64,000 bases of DNA from Actinoplanes sp. TBRC 11911 (lineage in GTDB: Bacteria; Actinomycetota; Actinomycetes; Mycobacteriales; Micromonosporaceae): assembly GCF_012933445.1 (NCBI RefSeq), contig NZ_JABBNC010000043.1, positions 1 to 64,000 of the forward strand. The letters are read 5' to 3'. The notes under the pieces were generated by a model, which ran no database searches, was not told the DNA's origin, and saw only the letters and a list, made by a program, of their open reading frames with translations. A program made the translations under genes and the position numbers. Shown here one piece after another: positions 60,654 through 64,000 of the stretch. Every line of letters starts with the position of its first letter. Within the stretch, counting starts at the first letter, position 1.

Positions 60654-63483
60654 CACCGAGCTTGCTGAAGATCTTCCGGAGGTGCCACTCCACGGTCCGG
60701 GCACTGATGAACAGCTCGGCGCCGATCTCCGGGTTCGTCTGACCGTCGCGGGCCAGCCGCGCGATCAGCTCCTCCTGCGGGGTGAGCGAGGCGCGCGTGC
60801 TGCCGCGCCGCTTACGGACCGTCTCCCCGGTGGCCGACAACTCGTGGCCGGCCCGGTCGGCGAACCCCTCGGCGCCCATCGCGGTGAACATCTCGTACGC
60901 CGTACGCAAGGATTGCCGGGCTTGACCCCGCCTGTTCTTGCGGCGCAGCCACTCGCCGTAGAGAAGGTGCGCGCGAGCCAGCTCCGGACGCAGCCGGGTG
61001 CGGCCGAGCCGGTCGATCGCCTCCCGGTACTGCTCGTCGGCCTCGCCGCCGTCGGCCAGCAACGCCCGGCAGCGCGCGACGATCCCGCGCGACCAGTCGG
61101 TGTCCTGCCCGTTGACGACCAGCTTCGCCAGCGCCGCGCGCGCCACGTCACCGTTGCCGGCCCGTACCGCCGCCTCGATCAGCTCGGGCAGCGCCCAGGT
61201 GGACACGAACAGCTGCGGCGCCTCGGCGGCGGCCCGCTCGGCCTCGAGCAGCGCGTCGTCGTAGCGGCCCAGGCCGTTGAGCAGCATCGCGGCGGCGAAA
61301 TGCCCGAACTGAACGCCCAGCCCCTCGCCACCGGCCGCGGCCTCGGAGATCGCCGACTCGATCCGGTCGTCGCGCCCGCGCAGGGCCGCGAGCAGCATCG
61401 CCCCGTACGGCGCGATCCGGGTGCCGGTGGCCTCGGTGACGGTCGCGGCCTCGGCGACCACGGCCGCCGCCGCGTCCTGATCCCCGGTCCAGGCGACGAC
61501 CAGGCCCAGGCCGTTCAGCGCGATCGACAACTGGGCCAGGGCACCCGCCGCGCGGGCCAGGTCGACCTGGCGCACGACGATCGAGTCCCAGCTGTCGAAG
61601 TCCCACAGCGTGACCGCGGCCGCGGAGGCCATCACGGCCCACTGCAGGCCCTTGTCCGTCTCGCCGCGGAAGTCGCGCACCGCTTTTCGCAACAGCGGCG
61701 CGGCCGGCACGCGTCCCTCGGTGATCAGCACCGCCAGGCCGCCGAGAAGCGGATCCGTGTCGTTGGTGGTGGACCGCACCGCCCAGGAGACCTCCATCAG
61801 ATCGCTGGAGGTGGCCAGGTCGCCGGCGAACAGGGCGGCGCCCCAGGCATCGAAATACGTCTCCCTCGCCAGCGCGGGGTCGTGCGGTTCCAGCCGGCGG
61901 GCGGCCTTCAGCAGCAGCGCCGGGGCGTCCCGGCCGTCGGTGGAGGCGGACGCCACCTGCCCGCGCAGCAGATCCACCCGGGCCAGGCCGAACTCGTCGA
62001 GATCCCCGGACTCGGCGGCGGTGAGCAGGCCCATCGCGGCGTCGAACGTGCCGGCCTGCACGTTGTGCTGGGCCGCGGCCATCATCCGGGCGGCGCGTTT
62101 GGCCGGGTCGGCGGTGAGGCTGGCGGACCGGTCCAGGAACGCGGCGGCCGCGGCCAGGCCACCCCGGGCGCGGGCGCGTCCGGCGGACAGCTCCAGCTCG
62201 GTGGCGACGTCCTCGTCCAGGCCGGTGGTCGCGTGGGCGAGATGCCAGGCGCGGCGGTCCGGGTCGAGCTGCGGGTCGGTGACCTCGGCCAGGGCGCGGT
62301 GCACCTGGCGGCGGGTGTCCGGGGAGGCCGCGCCGTACACCGCGGACCGCACCAGAGGATGCCGGAAGCGGACCTGGGCGCCGAGCTCGATCAGGCCGGC
62401 GGCCTCGGCGGCGGAGGCGTTCTCCGGGCCGATGCCCAGGCGTTCCAGGGCGCGCCACAGCAGGGTCACGTCGCCCACCGGCTCGGCGGCGGCGGTCAGC
62501 AGGACGAGCTGGGACTCCGGGGGGAGTTCGCCCAGGCGGTGCAGGTAGCTCTGCTCGATGCGGTTGGCCAGCTCGGTCGTCTCCGGCAGGCCGAAGCCGC
62601 CGGCCAGTTCGGCGCTCGTCCAGGTGCGGGGGAGTTCCAGCAGGGCCAGGGGGTTGCCGCGGCTTTCGGCGACGATGCGGTCGCGTACGGCGGAGTCGAT
62701 GGCGCCGTGCAGGGCGCTCGCGAGGACTGTCCGGGCGTCGGCGTCGCCGAGCCCGCGGATGAGAATTTCCGGAATGTCGCCCAGGGGGTCCTTTTCGGAT
62801 TTTTCCGATTTGTCGGGCGGGAGGGCGAATTCGGCGCCGGTTGACGCCGCTGTCGGCGGCGTCCCAGCCGTCCGCGCCGTGCGCGGTGGCGTCCCGGCCG
62901 CCGTTCGTGCCGTGCGCGGTGGCGTTCCGGCCGTCGTCCGCGCCGTGCGCGGTGGCGTCCCGGCCGCCGTTCGCGCCGCGAAGATCAGCCCGACCGGCTC
63001 GGCCAGCATGCGCCGCGCCACGAACGCCAGGGTCTGCGCGGACGCCCGGTCCAGCCACTGCGCGTCGTCGATCAGGCAGATCAGCGGCTGCTGCTCGGCC
63101 GCCTCCGCGAACAGGCTCAGCACCGCCAGCCCGACCAGGAACCGATCCGGCGCCGCCCCCACACTCAGCCCGAAAATCGTCTTGAGCGCGTCCCGCTGCG
63201 GCTCCGGCAGCTTCTCCAGGTTGTCCAGCATCGGCACGCACAGCTGATGCAGCCCCGCGAACGCCAGCTCCATCTCCGACTCGACCCCGGCCGCCCGCAC
63301 CACCCGGCAGCCCTCGGCGCGCCGCCCGGTATATTCGAGCAGCGCCGACTTCCCGATGCCGGCCTCACCCCGCAGCACCAGCACCCGGCTCTGTCCCGCC
63401 AGGATTTGATCGACGAGCCGATCGAGCACCTGGCACTCGCCGCGTCTGCCACGCAGCCCTTCGCCAGGCACGCTCGACGCCAT
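60595..63483 (-). CDS. LuxR-family large ATP-binding regulator (LAL)
   Basis: A 962-residue transcription activator. N-terminal STAND ATPase: Walker A GEAGIGKSAL and Walker B LICLIDDAQWLD. A long helical middle is followed by a C-terminal LuxR helix-turn-helix (LTPQEELIARLARDGQTNPEIG ... ARTVEWHLRKIFSKLGVSSR, shown here in part). Between the ATPase core and its lid is an insertion of tandem 11-residue repeats rich in Thr/Pro/Arg. The ATG at 63483 has GGGGGG upstream; the frame is open further but without family sequence. It may control the convergent GH65 gene or genes beyond the edge; LAL proteins often respond to sugars or other ligands. Confidence 0.85.
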   Translation of the reverse strand: MASSVPGEGLRGRRGECQVLDRLVDQILAGQSRVLVLRGEAGIGKSALLEYTGRRAEGCRVVRAAGVESEMELAFAGLHQLCVPMLDNLEKLPEPQRDALKTIFGLSVGAAPDRFLVGLAVLSLFAEAAEQQPLICLIDDAQWLDRASAQTLAFVARRMLAEPVGLIFAARTAAGTPPRTARTTAGTPPRTARTAAGTPPRTARTAGTPPTAASTGAEFALPPDKSEKSEKDPLGDIPEILIRGLGDADARTVLASALHGAIDSAVRDRIVAESRGNPLALLELPRTWTSAELAGGFGLPETTELANRIEQSYLHRLGELPPESQLVLLTAAAEPVGDVTLLWRALERLGIGPENASAAEAAGLIELGAQVRFRHPLVRSAVYGAASPDTRRQVHRALAEVTDPQLDPDRRAWHLAHATTGLDEDVATELELSAGRARARGGLAAAAAFLDRSASLTADPAKRAARMMAAAQHNVQAGTFDAAMGLLTAAESGDLDEFGLARVDLLRGQVASASTDGRDAPALLLKAARRLEPHDPALARETYFDAWGAALFAGDLATSSDLMEVSWAVRSTTNDTDPLLGGLAVLITEGRVPAAPLLRKAVRDFRGETDKGLQWAVMASAAAVTLWDFDSWDSIVVRQVDLARAAGALAQLSIALNGLGLVVAWTGDQDAAAAVVAEAATVTEATGTRIAPYGAMLLAALRGRDDRIESAISEAAAGGEGLGVQFGHFAAAMLLNGLGRYDDALLEAERAAAEAPQLFVSTWALPELIEAAVRAGNGDVARAALAKLVVNGQDTDWSRGIVARCRALLADGGEADEQYREAIDRLGRTRLRPELARAHLLYGEWLRRKNRRGQARQSLRTAYEMFTAMGAEGFADRAGHELSATGETVRKRRGSTRASLTPQEELIARLARDGQTNPEIGAELFISARTVEWHLRKIFSKLGVSSRRQLRTALAAQTAAPL
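62848..62979 (-). repeat. 33-bp tandem repeat inside the LAL regulator gene
   Basis: Four units (62848-62880 diverged, then 62881, 62914 and 62947) of 33 bp, encoding the 11-mer AAGTPPRTART with small changes. Three units are nearly identical. It keeps the frame at any copy number. Confidence 0.85.
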
Positions 63484-63688
63484 GACATGCCCCCCTATGT
63501 CGTTCTGAATACTTCCACAGGGCAGCCGGGGCAGAAACCCCCAGCGTTGAGCGCGGGTCCCTACGCTGCGCAAATGGTTCATCCCGCAAGGTTTTGCAGG
63601 CGCGCCCCGCAGCAATGCGGCCGGGCACGTTTCGGTCGCCACACCGGCTCGTATCGACATCGATTTGACGGTCTGAATCAGAGCAGGA

Positions 63689-63704
63689 CCGTCCGGCCGG
63701 ACGG
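63689..63704. promoter_or_regulatory. Perfect 16-bp palindrome upstream of the LAL regulator
   Basis: CCGTCCGGCCGGACGG, about 205 bp upstream of the regulator start. It could be an operator, possibly autoregulatory, or chance in GC-rich DNA. No gene is supported between 63484 and 63864. Confidence 0.3.
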
Positions 63705-63740
63705 ACCCGCGAACGCTTTCGGGAAACGCGCAGTGACGAC

Positions 63741-63779
63741 GAAGCCCCGACCGCCGCGTAATGAGGTGGTCGGGGCTTC
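63741..63779 (-). terminator. Strong terminator after the partial right-edge gene
   Basis: Arms GAAGCCCCGACC and GGTCGGGGCTTC, extended by three further pairs including one G-U, enclose a 9-nt loop. It lies 86 nt after the stop of the leftward gene that runs in from the right edge, and separates it from the regulator gene. Confidence 0.7.
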
Positions 63780-63864
63780 CGGGCGCGAGTAGGAGAAAGC
63801 TCGCGGGGGCAGAGCCGGGCATGACCGACAAAAGCACCATCAGCCGCCCGCGGTAGTCACGGGG

Positions 63865-64000
63865 CTACCCGAGTCGTGCGGATGACATGACATCGTTGAA
63901 GTTCTGGCCACCCAGGAACTCGCCGCCGAAGAATACCGGAACATTTTTGGTCATATCCGGTATCCTCGCGCCGGCGCCCACGACCGCACGGATCCCACCG
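63865..64000 (-). CDS. 3' end of an unidentified gene running off the right edge
   Basis: The leftward frame is open from the window edge to a TAG at 63865-63867. The visible C-terminus reads IRAVVGAGARIPDMTK, then VPVFFGGEFLGGQNFND and ends SSARLG. No family is recognised from these 45 residues. The strong terminator just downstream supports a real gene end. An internal ATG at 63954 could alternatively start a 29-residue peptide. Confidence 0.4.
   Translation of the reverse strand, partial: GGIRAVVGAGARIPDMTKNVPVFFGGEFLGGQNFNDVMSSARLG

Overview
This is high-GC DNA with dense, overlapping genes. It carries type VII (ESX) secretion genes, Tat-exported and lipoprotein-anchored proteins, and LuxR-type large ATP-binding regulators. 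All of this points to a mycelial actinomycete, most likely Micromonosporaceae or a relative, although no marker gene here fixes the genus. I see no rRNA, tRNA, CRISPR array or insertion sequence.

Left arm (1-18.2 kb): a Tat-exported PHP-domain protein with a beta-propeller-like tail; a nucleosidase-fold protein; a four-gene sugar ABC importer in the order ytfQ-ytfR-ytfT-yjfF with LacI-type operators upstream; a Tat-exported flavin amine oxidase; an aldehyde dehydrogenase; a large secreted subtilase followed by a strong terminator; and a LuxR-type ATPase that lacks its DNA-binding domain.

Centre (18.2-55.2 kb): two long operons diverge from about 35.58-35.76 kb. The rightward operon encodes two WXG100 proteins, two larger helical, Gly/Pro-rich T7SS proteins, a small acidic protein, EccC, EccD, EccB, an EccA-like AAA ATPase fused to a beta-helix, a YbaB-like protein, and two paralogous proteins that flank the EccA-like gene. 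The paralogues combine caspase-fold-like segments with a degenerate ADP-ribosyltransferase-like C-terminus. The leftward operon encodes a YbaB-like protein, a WXG-type protein with octapeptide repeats, and a 4583-residue CpnT-like giant. The giant ends in an intact-looking R-S-E ADP-ribosyltransferase domain, has a caspase-like His/Cys module about 500 residues upstream, and carries two tandem DxD-containing modules separated by an HExxH zincin-like domain. Downstream come an unrecognised 230-aa protein (candidate immunity factor), an SseB-like T7SS-associated protein, a GT60-type GlcNAc-transferase and a 115-aa protein. Junctions in the leftward operon overlap or are separated by 3 nt, and most junctions in the rightward operon also overlap, so each set is probably co-expressed. 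The simplest reading is a secretion machine dedicated to a self-processing, possibly glycosylated, multi-enzyme toxin. That function is inference; the domain motifs are visible in the sequence.

Right arm (55.2-64 kb): stand-alone ilvC, a redoxin and a flavin disulfide reductase in one leftward cluster; a divergent GH65 disaccharide phosphorylase; a LuxR-family large ATP-binding regulator converging on it with overlapping 3' ends; and the 3' end of an unidentified leftward gene with its terminator.
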